Part shown: positions 52,880 through 64,000 of the stretch, piece after piece
Layout: every line of letters starts with the position of its first letter
Position numbering within the stretch: position 1 is the stretch's first letter
DNA from: Patagioenas fasciata
Taxonomy: Eukaryota > Chordata > Aves > Columbiformes > Columbidae
DNA: 64,000 nt
NCBI RefSeq assembly: GCF_037038585.1
Contig: NC_092520.1
Span: 62,454,001 to 62,518,000, forward strand
Direction: 5' to 3'
Program-made: the position numbers and the translations under genes
Notes under the pieces: generated by a model
The model's input: the letters and a program-made list of their open reading frames with translations, nothing else
Database searches by the model: none
Told to the model about the DNA's origin: nothing

Positions 52880-53325
52880 ATGGGGTGACATGAAGAGAAA
52901 CTCTGTGGCGCTCTGGGATTTCACCACATACCACCAGGTCAGAGCCCACATGGAGACTCTGGGTAGCTCTTGGCTTCTCCAGCCAACACTCACCACCTCA
53001 GCTGGGACGGCAAAAATGGCTCCACGTTTCCTCTTGCAAAACAGCCCCACCTCTCCCGGCTGCTGGGCTGAGGTTGGGATGTTTTTTGGCTTGTGGCAGA
53101 GTTGGCGGCTGACCACACACACCCTGGCGTGCAGGCTGCCAGAGGGCTCCGAGCCCGGCCCCGGCAGCCAGGCAGGCCCCATCGTCCGTCTAGACCTCTG
53201 CACAGCAAAGGTCTCTCTGAACAACCCAAATTGACCCTGCAGAGCTCAGGAGAACAACTCGGACTGTGCCAGGCAGCTTCGCACTCTTCACGGCCCTCTG
53301 GGATGCAGCAAGATAGCTGAAATCC
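52880..53325. other. G+C-rich, CpG-enriched patch without recognised gene
   Basis: About 450 bases rise clearly above the A+T-rich flanks, with CpGs clustered at about 53055-53190. Open frames exist on both strands (up to 128 codons on the minus strand), as expected of any G+C-rich piece. None shows a recognisable domain or good splice context. Candidates are an unrecognised LTR piece, a small CpG island, or a regulatory element. Confidence 0.4.
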
Positions 53326-55124
53326 CAATCGGCATCTCCCTTTAAAGTTCTATATTCTATTAGCAAATGGTCTATTAATTATACCCCAGTGACTAGTTGT
53401 AGCAGCAGTATCCAGTCTCTCTAGCTGAAGTAATAAAAATAACCTAATCACTTCTCTGGTTTTCCCACTCAGAAAGCTGCTGTGCATTAACTCAATCCAT
53501 CATACAAAAGATTTCATTTTGTTTCTGCATTTCAGCCCTTAAAGGAGGATGTCAAGCTTTTATGAGAGAGAAAAAAAAAAATTACCTCCTTTGGCAGTGG
53601 TCCTATTTAAATGGATCTTTTAAAGAGATATGTTTGGTGTATTTTTCTTTTCTTTCACCCTGACAAGAAGAAATGAAACATTTCTCAGCTCATTATTCCA
53701 CCTCTCCTCCAAGTTCATATTAAATTTAAAAAAAAAAAAAAGCTGGCCATGTTTGTTATCTCTCTTACCTTTTATCAGTTGTTGACTGGTTACTCATAAC
53801 TTGATATAAAGCTAATTGCAGTCAGTATGCTTTTTGAGCTGTCTTAATTAAGTCTTCCGTCAGGTGACATCAAAACACAGTGTCAGTGTAATATATTTTA
53901 CTAGAATGTTCAGTAGTTGGTGTTTCAAATCATCCTTTTTTTTTTTTTCTTCATTTCTATACTAGGTAGGATTGATAGCAACTCCTGTTAGGAAGCTAGC
54001 CTGGCACTTTCCTTAATGATAACGCTATTAACAGGAGTTCCCTTTACAGGATTTGTCAACATCTAACTACATGTATGAAAGACTTCAGATTTTGGCAGAC
54101 CCTGAATTTTTGTGGAAAATTTGACATGGCGAGGTCCAGCCACCCACAAGAGTGAGTGTGGCGAAAGGATAGTGTTTTGGATATTTTTAAAAACTTTTAA
54201 AACCTATTCTTAAACCTAGAGGTTCACAGAAGGCCCTAGAAATCTAAGGGGGGATGAGCAGCTTGCACGTAAGAAACCTGCTTTTTTCCATTCAATACGG
54301 CCCAGCTAGAAGCCTTTGAAAAACAATGATTTCACCTGTTGCTTACAAATGTGTAGCTAATTGTCTAAAAATTGCACTCTTCCTGCACACGTTCCAGGTG
54401 GAAGCTGCAGAGGGCAGAGCAAGACTTCAGTTTTACCTGGGCAAAGCAGAAAAGGAAACTGGAGCTGGAGCGGCCAGGCCAGAGAAAGGGCTCCAGGGCA
54501 AGGGTGGGCAGGGGGAAGAGGTAGCAGATGGAACAACAAGGCTGTGAAGGAAGGTTGGGATCTGGCCAAAGACTAAAGCAAGGGGAAGGGAGGTGGGAAG
54601 GTGAAAATAGGCAATTTGGAGAGTGGTTCCTGAGAAGGAACATGAAACAAGAATGGTTAGGAAAAGAAACAAAAGGTGGGCAGCCTGGAGGTTTAGAACG
54701 ACCGGATGAAGAAGCCATGGACTATCCTTTCCCATCAGGCTATCAGTGTATTTTCCAGCAAGTAGCAAGGCAGCAACAGAATTACTACATTCAGCTGCCA
54801 AAATGTTACAACCGCCTATCAGCATCACTAAATTTAAGAGGAACACCCCTGTACCAGTAGGATAGAAAACCATTCTCCAGTATGGCATTCAAAAAACATG
54901 CTCCAAATCCTACGCAAGTTTCAGATCTTCTTCGCCTTCCCTCAAAGATTTTTCTCCTATATCTCTTGTGTTTCCTGCAGAGCTCCAAAGCTAGTGGCTC
55001 TGAGGTTCTTTCCCCCTTACTCACCACTGTCTTTACCAGCATTACAAAGATGGCAGAACGGAGTAGCAGACACGCTGTGAGTGCCATGTGCCCACACAAC
55101 TTGTGGCTAATTCAGCCCTAAGCA
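53326..55124. other. Unique sequence, no gene seen
   Basis: Begins A+T-rich with poly-A/poly-T runs (53.57, 53.73 and 53.94 kb). It then turns purine-rich at 54.4-54.7 kb, where long frames open on several phases at once. That pattern reflects base composition and not a gene. Confidence 0.55.
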
Positions 55125-55497
55125 CCACAGCCTTTCCTCCAAAGAAAGGCATTCCAGATCCCTAATCATCTTTGTAGCTCTCTGCTGGACTCTCTTCAGT
55201 AGTTCCTTGCCTTTGTTGAACTGGGGAACACAGAACTGGATGCAGTTCTCCAGATGCAGCCTCACCAGGGCTGAGTAGACAGGGAGGAGAACCTCCCTCG
55301 ACCTGCTGGTCACACTCTTCCTAATGCACCCCAGGATATCACTGGTCTTCTTGGCCACAAGGGCAAGTTGCTGACTCACGGTCAACCTGCTCTCCACCAG
55401 CACGCCCAGCTGCTTCTCTGCAAAGCTGCTTTTCAACACGTCAACCCCTAAAGCAGCATCTACTGTTTCTGGGCGCAGCATCTGTGACTTGGCACTT
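55125..55497 (-). mobile_element. CR1 LINE internal ORF2 fragment
   Basis: The minus-strand frame reads SSFAEKQLGVLVESRLTVSQ, then the KKTSDILGCIRKSV block, REVLLPVYSALVRLHLENCI and RVQQRATKMIRDLECLSLEE. This is the region of CR1 ORF2 just after the reverse-transcriptase core. The reading frame is open across the whole piece (within a 234-codon frame, 55107-55811, whose upstream 100 codons are not CR1). Unusually for CR1, the 3' UTR and tail are missing: similarity stops at about 55125. The end was therefore lost by deletion, or this piece has been separated from its tail. The 5' limit is near the CTTGGCACTT block. Confidence 0.9.
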
Positions 55498-56832
55498 CGG
55501 GTCTGTGTCACATATTGGGGGATGAGCTGGGGAGTATGTGAGGTGACATGGGAACTAGCCAGTGGTTTGAAGAGAAAGGGAAGACTGGGATTCTGTGGCA
55601 GAGAATGGCATCCATAGACTAGGCCATGCCTGGGAAGGCTGAGAGAACAGGAGCATGAGGGAAGAGGGTTGTTCTGGAGAAAAGGGGAGGGTGTGAGAGC
55701 AGAGAAGGTGAGAGGGACCAGAAATAGGGGTAGAGAGGTCTGGTTCGGGCACTCAGAGGCCGCACACCCATGTGGCACATTGCATTTCTTTCTGGGATTT
55801 CCCAAATACAAAAGTATGTGTGCATGTCACACAGTCCAGTATTTTTGGGAAGTGACCAACTGGACAGAACTTGCATAGAAAACCTGATTCTTTCCAGCAA
55901 CGTGTACATCTTCAGGTTTTTCAGCTATTTGGCAATGGTTGCTCTTTCTGCGCAGTAACTATGAAACGATGGAGAAATGTGTTAAGAAAGAACAAAGAAC
56001 AAACAGTGTCTACTTCAGCATTATTGAAAGAGGAAAGAGTTCATGTGGCAGCAGGAAGTTAATTGTCTTTACATGAAGTGTCTGATATGCTCAGATTGGT
56101 TTTGCTGTTGAAAACTAATTTTCTTATCTTAAATAAAATACATTTGTGGCACTAAATGGTATAAAATATAGTATTAAGAAAGCCGTATTTTAGTACTTCA
56201 GTTATTTATCTGGCATGTAAAACCCTATTTCTTCTACAAATAAATGTATTTAAAGAACCCTGTTTTAGAGGCAGTGGTACTTGGTGTAACAGTAATTACG
56301 ATGAATTGCCAAGCAGCCAGGGCAATGTTCATATAAGCAGCTAGATGAGTAATAAAGCATAACCATAAAAGGAAAATACTCTATAGAATTGACATAACAT
56401 GTCACCCTTATGACAGAATTCCCAGCATAGCTACATCTGAGGAAGAAAAGCAGAAATCCTATGTGATAGCTGTATTCCTCTTTGCTTTCAGTTTAGTTTT
56501 AGCCCAGTTTTCACAACCAGCCTCTGGAGACATTACTTGAGATCACTTCAAGTAACTAACCAAATAGCTACAACTTTGTTTTATTGGCAAGTGCAATTTG
56601 CATTGTATTGGAGAGCTGCAGAGCTAGAACAGGAGGAATTATGAGGGAGTCAATTCTCCTTTAGCAGTCTAGGAAGTTCCTGTAGGTCTTGAGGTAATTA
56701 GTAGTAAAAGAGCTTTTGCTTTGAATGATGATTCTTGTATGCAACTACTCTGATACTGAGTAAATCCACACAGATATTTTTATATATGATGAGCAAATGC
56801 AATTAAACACCACAGCAACTGTATTGTGAAAT
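55498..56832. other. Unique sequence between two CR1 copies, no gene seen
   Basis: The first 250 bases are purine-rich and keep the minus frame of the neighbouring CR1 piece open by chance. The rest is A+T-rich with nothing recognised. Confidence 0.5.
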
Positions 56833-58390
56833 ACCACAGAATCGCTGAATGGCTGGAGTTGGAAGGGACTTCTTGAGATCATCTAGTCTGGCCCCGCTTC
56901 TCAAGCCGGGTCAGATAGAGCCAGTTGCCCAGGACTCTGTCCTGAAAGATGTTAAACATTTCCAAGGATGGAGACTCCACAGTCTCTCTTGGCAACCCAT
57001 TCCTGTGTTTGACCACTCTCACAGTAAAACATGTTTTTTTGCATGATCAGACTGATTTGTTTCTTTAATTTGTGCCCATTGCCTCTTGTCTTGTCAGTAG
57101 GCACTGATTCTGGCTCCCTCTTATTAATGGGTATTTATACACACTGATAAAATGCCCCTCAGCCTTTTTTCCACGCTGCACAGTCCAAGCCCTCTCAGCC
57201 TTTCCTCATAGGAGAGATGCTCCAGTCTCTTGATCACCTTTGTGGCTGTTCACTGGATGCTTTCCAGTATGTCCACATCACTTTTACTGGGAAGCCCAGA
57301 AATGGACCCAGCATTTTAGATGTGGCCTCGCCAGCACTGAGAGGAAGAATCATTGCTGTTAATCTCTTGGCAATGCTTTTCCTAATGCTAACCTCTTGGC
57401 CTTTGCTACAAAGGGTATATTTCTGGCTCATGTTCAGCTTCTTGACCCTCACTTTCCGCAAAGCTGCTTTCCATGTGGGTACTGCCCAGCATATACTGGT
57501 GCACAGGGTTATTCCTCTGCAGATGCAGGACTTGGCACTTCCTTTGTTGAACTTCATGAGGTTCCTTTTTGCCCAGTTCTCCAGCCTATCCAAGTTCCTC
57601 TGGATGGCAGCACACCATCTGGTGTATTCACCACTTTTCCCAGTTTTGTGTTGCTTGCAAACTCCCTGTGAATGCACTGTTCAGGTCATTAACGAAGACA
57701 TCGAAACATTATCGGTCTATTGACCCCTGGAGTAAACTCCAAGTGATTCACCTCACACTGGGCTTTGTGGATTGCAATCCTCTGGGTCTGGTCATTCAGA
57801 AAGTTTTCAATCCATCTCACTGTGTACTTATCTAATATGTACCTTGTCAGCTTGTCTATGAGGATGTTGTGGGACACAGTGTCAAAAGCCTTACTGAAGT
57901 CAAGGTGAACAACAATCCACTGTCCCCTCATCCACCAAGACAGTCATCTCTGTTGGAGAAGACTATCAGGTTGGTTAAGCACAGTTCCCCATTTGTAAAA
58001 TCTTGCTGAACAATTCTGATCATTTTTTGTCCTTCACATGTCTGGAAATGTTTTTTGGGATTAGTTCCTTCATCATCTTCCCAAGGATTGAGGTGAGGCT
58101 GACCAACATGTAGGTCCACAGATCCTCCTTCTTGCCCTTCCTGAACATAGGATTGACATTTTCTTTCTTCCAGTCCTCAGCATCATCCTTCAGGTAACAC
58201 TCCCTTGCAAAGATAATCCAAGAGTGGCCTTACAGTGACATCAGCAAGCTCCTTCAGTACTTGTGCATGCAATGTGTCAGGCTTCATGGACTTTGGTATG
58301 TCTGCTTTGCTAAGTGCTCTCTAAAATGGTTCTCCTTCACCAAGGGTAAGCCTTTCGTGTTCCAGACTTTCCCACTGGTCTCAGGGGACT
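56833..58390 (-). mobile_element. CR1 LINE, about 1.55 kb, with dead reverse transcriptase
   Basis: This is the longest repeat copy in the window, on the minus strand. It covers the 3' end (56833) back through the ORF2 reverse-transcriptase domain to about 58390. Minus-strand peptides include LDFSKAFDTVSHNILIDKL (near 57860) and CAAIQRNLDRLENWAKRNLM (near 57590). These are hallmarks of the CR1 RT palm and the following region. The catalytic Phe-Ala-Asp-Asp box is changed to Phe-Ala-Ser-Asn (codons at 57650-57661). The frame shifts between that box and the next conserved block, and there are stops elsewhere. The 5' end including the endonuclease is absent. It is an old, inactive copy. Confidence 0.93.
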
Positions 58391-61300
58391 GAGATATTCT
58401 AATATTATTCATTATTTTCTATAGAAAAAATGCACAAATATATAACATTTATTTATAATAAATATTGGCCAGATCCTCAGAGATACATAGATGTTTATTT
58501 TTTATTTAAATTCCCTACTTTAACCGATTCCTATAAAATGACAGATAATATTAGAATAGCTGGGGACGGCAGGGGGGCGCTCAAGCAACCTCCTTGTCTA
58601 TAAAGTGGTAATTTGGTATTCTCTTGAGTAGGGAGTCACCAAGAGATTGACTGCCAAAAACCTTAAAGAAGCATCAGGGAAGAATTCTGAAAAGATCAGT
58701 AGGCTATGAGAGGTAAGAGCTGAGTTTGCCTGCATTGGGAAAATAGTGAGAACTTTTTCTGCCATTTGGTATGAGAAACAAAAATATTTTTTGTTGTTGT
58801 TACAATCAGCTTTCCTCTCCTTCATCTGTTTTCATGGGCTAGATTCAGATCTCTTTATCCACCCATTAGTCTCAGTGCCCTGCAAGTCAGGGGAGAGCTG
58901 GCTGAGAAACACGTAGTGATTCAACACAGCGTTCCAGAAATTCACATTCTCCAGTCATGTACCAGCAGGCGCATTTGTGAAAATGAAATTTTTGAGTATG
59001 TTAGTCTGGCATTTCATAGTAGAAAATCCAAAAAGCAATTTGCAATCTTATAAAATTATTTTCCTATCCTGAGCTGCCGGGCAAAAATATGTGCCCTTAC
59101 ACAAGCCCACTGATTTCAACTGAGGTTTTCCAAGGCACTAGAATAAATCACTCACATAAATCAAACAGCAAGATCAAAGCCAATGATGGAAAGACTCAGG
59201 CCATCAATTATGGTGGAGTATAGCAAATGGAAGACCTAGTGACACTTCATTTTATATCACGTGCAATTGTCAGGGCTCAGTGACACAACATTACCAAAAG
59301 TGATGTGGCTGTTCCGAAAATCACAGCTGCTTGCTTGTTTTTCCCCCTTGTAAGTTGTTGCATCTTTCTAAAGCCCTGAGCTTCTCTTTGAGCTGTTGTT
59401 TCTTTTCCCAGCATAAAAACAGCTTGTTCGTGGACTGCCCTTCTAATTAGAAAAGCAAGCCACAGATGTTCTTGAAAGAGAACTAAATTCCACTTGTTGA
59501 AAACATACCTCGCTTGGGAAGGCAGGAGGAGAACTGTGCCACAGCTCAGCTGTCTGTCAGCATCCCTCCTGCCATTCACTCCCCTCGCTGGGACCAGGTG
59601 TGACAGCGATACCACGAGCTGCTCAACGTTCTCCGCTCATCTTCCATGCTCATGCTGCCAGGGTCCCGTCTCACCACTTTTGAAGCTCAAATCTGTTATG
59701 GCTGTCTCTATCCTGGGCTACGCTAAGTTCTCCTCACAGCGTTGGGAAGTGCCTCACAACTAATCGGATTATGTTTGTTTAGCTGGTTGGTTGCTTTGGT
59801 TTGTTTTGTTTTGTTAATTGCCGAGCAAGTTACTATTAATAGATATCAAGTATTCACAAGATGGCTGTCAATTAACCTTGAATTCTAAGATGCCCAGTCA
59901 GTTTGAAGTGCACTGTAGTCTCTTCAATGAAATAGTGGCAGTGGCAAATTCAGGCCTAAAAAGAACATATGTTTAACACAGATGGTATGTATTCAAACAC
60001 TTGTACAGTTGAATCCACTTTTAAAGTCTACAAATATAGCCACCTTTTACATATACTGTAAGAAAGATTCCCAGATTTCCATTTGCACATCAAAACAGTT
60101 ATATTATAGCAAGGCGTCATGCATATGATTAAATTGTTCTGTTTAAAAACAAAACCAGATTGCTATAATAGGATCCTATTGTATCTGTGAAATTAATCTG
60201 CCTTAATACTAAGGTATAGCATCTGTTTTTAATGGAATAAAAATACCTCAGCCAGTGTAGCAAATAACACTGTAAAGTTTCCAGACTTTCCACAGGAGGG
60301 ATTCCTTGGTAAAGCTGAATTAGGCTTCCTGTGTTTCCACATTGAAGACTGTGATTCAGACATTTTCAGGTATTTCCTAGGAGGGAATAATTGGATTGGC
60401 TTTGTGTCAACAAAATGAAATGTTAAAAAAAAAGGGGAAAAAAAAAGCCCAACAAACAAAATAACAAACAAACAAAAAAACAAACCAAACATAAAAGTAA
60501 TGTCTTCTTTGCTTCCTTTATAGTACCTTTTACAAAAGCCTTTTATATAACTGTGCCATGGGGCCTTGATAACCCATTACAGATACACACCTTGAAGCAC
60601 ATTCGTAACCCTAGGATGACATTAGTTCTCATCTGACCACCATCTATGCCATCTTCAGAAGAAAGGTTACATCGCTGTGCGCAGCAACTGGCTACTAATT
60701 CTGACAGCCATTCTAACAGGTGAAAAAATAAGAGTCTGGTCAGAACATTTACAGTGAGATCTGTTGCTAAGATCAGTTTACCATGTTTCCTATGCAAGAA
60801 ACCTTCTGATATGGTTCCTACACACACTACGGAAGCAAGTGAAGTCAGATTCCTCAGTTGGGAAGCAGGAATGTCTAGTGACCCTGCTTGCGCAAAAACT
60901 GTCAGGCTTAACATCACTTTTAGATGCCCCACTGAAGCCAATTAGATTATGGCAATTGTCCTGACATGCACAAGTGTTTGGAGGATTTGAGATGGCTGAT
61001 GATGGCAGCAAAAGTAAGAAGCTTTGAGGATGGAAGTAATTTTAAGGGACAGCTTAAACGAAAATTGCTTTAAACCAACAAACTATTTTTACATTATTTC
61101 ATTTTAAATGAAATATGCAACTCGTTTTCAAATAGACTGCACATCTTACAAATCAGCAGCATTTCCTACTCCAGGCACTTGCAAAGATTTTAAAGTTGTA
61201 TGTGTGGAGTTATTTCTAAACATTTTTGAGCGCTTGAGATATTTTGTTCTTGAAAATGGAAGTGAATTAAGCCCTGTGTTCAAACAGGCAGTTCAAAGAC

Positions 61301-63308
61301 ATATTGAAACAATTTGTATCACACAAAAGGCTCACAATGAAAGGAAAAGCCAGTAAGTAAAAACAAAGAAGATGGAGCCAATGTTTTATCATCACTATTA
61401 GACAGTCTGAAAGAACTTAATGAGTGCTTCCTTTTACTACCATTGTCCATGATTTGACTAATCTCGCCTGTGACATTGGTTTTACCAGCCCTTCTCTCCT
61501 TTCTCTTCTTCTGTCCCCAAACCTTTGTTTCTGAAGTGGAATGTCATGGGTTATGCCACATAGGCATACTTACCCTGGAAATGGTTTACCTCAGCCTCCT
61601 CACAAGCAATATAAGTGAAACTGGAAAATAGTCTCAGAATAAAAGTGTTCATACCACTATGAAATCATTCAGATAAAATTGCACCACTAATTTTATGGAA
61701 AACATTTGTTTTCTTGTGCAGGTCGGACCTCAATCTTGCCAATTCTTCTTCTGGAACTATTTTCTTAGACTAGGTTTCACTTCACCTGGTTTTAGATGTT
61801 TAGAAGTCAGATATCAAAGTGCGAGTTCTTCAGTCTTGCCTCCTTTTGTAGTTTAAAAACAACAAAAAAAAGTGTGTCAGAGAATACCAGTAGGTATCCC
61901 CTAGTATCACCTTAGGTACCATTTTCAGATTACATGTTTCACCTTCAGTAGGAGCCTGTTTGCACGTACACCTGTGAGAGTGATAGTAATGACTCACTTG
62001 GAATTAGTGTCTGTATGGGAATCATATCAGGTTTTAAACACCTGCACTTAGGAGAGCCTAGAGAGCATCCTAAGGGTACATTCTTAAATAGACTTCTGAT
62101 ACTTGATTCAGCTGGTTCAGTTGTACCCCTAGACGTAACTGTGCAGCATCCATTTCAGATGCGTGAAGGTATCTGAGACATCTGTGTAGGCTGGCAGATA
62201 TAATACAGACCTGTTTGTCCTACTTGTTTCAGGAGAGGCATCTGTAGGCCAGATGGCACAGCCTTGAGCATCTCAACTGGCATTAGATGTCTATGTTTAG
62301 ACAGCTGAATCGTGCCCCAAGCAACTTGTCTGCTGTGCTTCTTTCTGGATCCCATTGACTAAACCTCTGTTGACAGTAGTCAGAGCTTAGAGAAGTGGCC
62401 CTTATGTGACACCTGCATACCATCACAAAAATTCAGATTCAAACTGAATCCCACTTATCACTTTTTTAAACACACGCTAAGATTAATTCCATCCTTCAAT
62501 TTGATCTTGAATGCTAAGCCCATATTGACCATCTACCTGTGGATCTAATTGCTTTCCCTTTAGTCTCTGCATTTTTCCTACTTTGACCACGACATGCTGC
62601 TGCTTAAATGAGTTTGCCTTTTCCTTCCCTATAGTCATATCTCAGAAAACCTTTGTCTTCCCACCTCTTGTCTCATGCTCTGTCCAAATTCCAGCTCCAA
62701 AGAGGTCCTTCAAGAATAAAATGGCCTCTGCCCAAGCATGAAAAGGCATCGGGGCATGATCTCAGTCTCTTTAACTAGTCTGGGGACAATGCTCACAGAT
62801 GCAGAAAATGTGGTGAAGTCTGGCATCTGGACAGATATTCTGGTGTTGATATAAATGAGTAGCTTTCATGAAAAAATCATGCCATTCAAAAACATACTAA
62901 ACATTACATTTTTTTGAGCTAAGCTGTCTGAAATAAATCACAATGTTGGGAAGGAGGGGATGAATATGTTGCTGACCACTACCTTACATGTGTCTTTGTT
63001 TCGGATTTTTCGGATAACAGCTGTTACCCATCTTGCTTTCAAAATCTGTCCCTTCATCTTCCAAACCTAAAATCAGCAGAGACAGAGATTCGGTGTTGCT
63101 TTGCCTTATGACTGCTTCTCAACACCAGACTCTGCACCTCTATCAGTACACTCTCAGCTGGTAAAAAGCATTCTTTCTTATTTTTATTTACCTGATTTTT
63201 CAACTCTGACGTCCATTCCACCATACACATAAATTAAAAGTGACTAACCCATATACATAGTTTAAGTAGAAAGATACATGAAGTCAGTAGAGCCAAAAAG
63301 GCATTATT
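58391..63308. other. Unique sequence, no confirmed gene
   Basis: A+T-rich, with the A-rich tract at 60.4 kb. An 82-codon open frame at 61108-61356 ends at a consensus donor GTAAGT and is discussed as a weak exon candidate. Nothing else is supported. Confidence 0.5.
60425..60490. repeat. A-rich (AAAC)n low-complexity tract
   Basis: Poly-A blocks joined to several AAAC/AACA units. Likely length-variable. No retroelement body is recognised next to it. Confidence 0.9.
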
Positions 63309-63960
63309 CACAGTATCACAGTATCACAGCATGTTTGGGATTGGAAGGGACCTCGAAAGATCATCTGGTCCAATCCCCCTGCCAGAGCAGGAACACCTAG
63401 ATGAGGTCACACAGGAACATGTCCAGGTGGGTTTTGAAGGTCTCCAGGGAAGGAGACTCCACAACCCCCCTGGGCAGCCTGTTCCAGTGCTCCATCACCC
63501 TCACTGGGAAGAAGTTTCTTCTCAAATTTAAGTGGAACCTCTTGTGTTCCAGCTTGATCCCATTACCCCTTGTCCTGTCATTGTTTGCCACCGAGAAGAG
63601 CCTGGCTCCATCCTCATGGCACTCACCTTTTATATACTTATAGACATTAATAATGTCCCCCCTTAACCTCCTCTTCTCCAAACTAAAGAGCCCCAGCTCC
63701 CTCAGCCTGTCTTCATAAGGAAGATGCTCCACTCCCTTAATCATCTTTGTTGCCCTACGCTGGACCCTCTCCAGCAGTTCCCTGTCCTTCTTGAACTGAG
63801 GGGCCCAGAACTGGACACAATATTGCAGATGGGGTCTCACCAGGGCAGAGTAGAGGGGAAGGAGAACCTCTCTCAATCTCCTAACCACCCCCCTTGTAAT
63901 ACACCCCAGGATGCCACTGACCTTCCTGACCACAAGGGCACAGTGCTGGCTCATGGTCTC
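63309..63960 (-). mobile_element. CR1 LINE 3' end, relatively young
   Basis: Minus-strand CR1 with 3' tail repeats of GTGATACT type at 63309-63330, then a short 3' UTR, then the open C-terminal part of ORF2. The upstream limit is near 63960, where similarity stops just before the conserved M-S-Q block. This is a normal 5' truncation. The sequence beyond (63961-64000) is T-rich and unplaced. The long uninterrupted frame suggests a younger insertion than the other CR1 copies here. Confidence 0.95.
63397..63960 (-). pseudogene. CR1 ORF2 C-terminal fragment (RT thumb/C-terminal region)
   Basis: About 185 codons are uninterrupted and end at the natural ORF2 stop (63397-63399). Conserved blocks in order are [80 protein letters not shown] and [20 protein letters not shown]. 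These follow the reverse-transcriptase active site in CR1. The endonuclease and palm domains are missing, so no retrotransposition function is possible. The ATG usually placed at 63984 lies in non-CR1 sequence and is not a real start. Confidence 0.9.
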
Positions 63961-64000
63961 TTCTATTCTTTCACCAAAAAGCATTTCTTTCCTTTTCTTT

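Noticed and set aside
54357..54888. Several 70-151 codon frames on both strands
   Set aside because: The region is strongly purine-rich on the plus strand, which removes stops in many frames.
55555..55909. Minus-strand frames upstream of the CR1 piece
   Set aside because: The sequence is purine/pyrimidine-skewed, which keeps frames open. No CR1 or other motif is present beyond about 55497.
57217..57723. 168-codon plus-strand open frame
   Set aside because: It is the antisense of the CR1 reverse-transcriptase region at 56833-58390, not a gene.
1..64000. CRISPR array, bacterial operon or phage-like system
   Set aside because: There are no regularly spaced repeats, no ribosome-binding-site-led gene runs, and the repeats are those of a bird nuclear genome.

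Overview
The window looks like an intergenic or deep-intronic stretch of a bird genome. It is A+T-rich and CpG-poor, and it holds no protein-coding gene that I can support. The avian call rests on the repeats. Seven pieces of the CR1 (chicken repeat 1) LINE are clear; those that keep a 3' end show the family's ATTCTATG-type or GTGATACT-type tail. Two or three older CR1/L3-like relics are also present, and there is one solo LTR of an avian ERVL-like type. The species cannot be fixed from this sequence.

Layout. 1-7.6 kb is A+T-rich and gene-free. At 7622-7849 lies a 228-bp DNA transposon of the IS630-Tc1-mariner kind, with perfect 26-bp terminal inverted repeats, TA on both sides and a piece of transposase inside. 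From 7.9 to 28.1 kb there is no gene, one CR1 tail (15.2 kb), an old LINE relic (24.95-25.18 kb), a CpG-dense patch (14.0-14.45 kb) and a moderately G+C-richer zone (about 21.8-25 kb). At 28.1-29.2 kb a CR1 3' end is followed by a 547-bp solo LTR. At 32.9-33.4 kb is an ancient minus-strand CR1. From 33.4 to 44.8 kb I see only unique sequence, short tandem duplications and small palindromes.

The one clear functional gene is a complete tRNA-Phe(GAA) at 44852-44924, with internal A and B boxes and a TTTT terminator. A 5'-truncated CR1 begins directly after that terminator (44934-45256), giving a SINE-like tRNA-plus-CR1 layout. Around 50.9-53.3 kb are a CR1 tail, two G+C-rich patches and an unexplained 63-bp inverted repeat (95% identical arms) around a 419-bp core with TATA and AATAAA motifs. 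From 55.1 kb to the end three minus-strand CR1 pieces keep parts of the ORF2 reverse-transcriptase frame. The 56.8-58.4 kb copy has lost its catalytic FADD motif and is frameshifted. The 63.3-64.0 kb copy keeps about 185 uninterrupted C-terminal codons.

The window shows no operon or pathway; its content is one tRNA gene plus mobile-element history. The most interesting items are the young-looking mariner-type element, the tRNA/CR1 junction and the inverted repeat. All calls were made by eye from sequence and family knowledge, with no database search.
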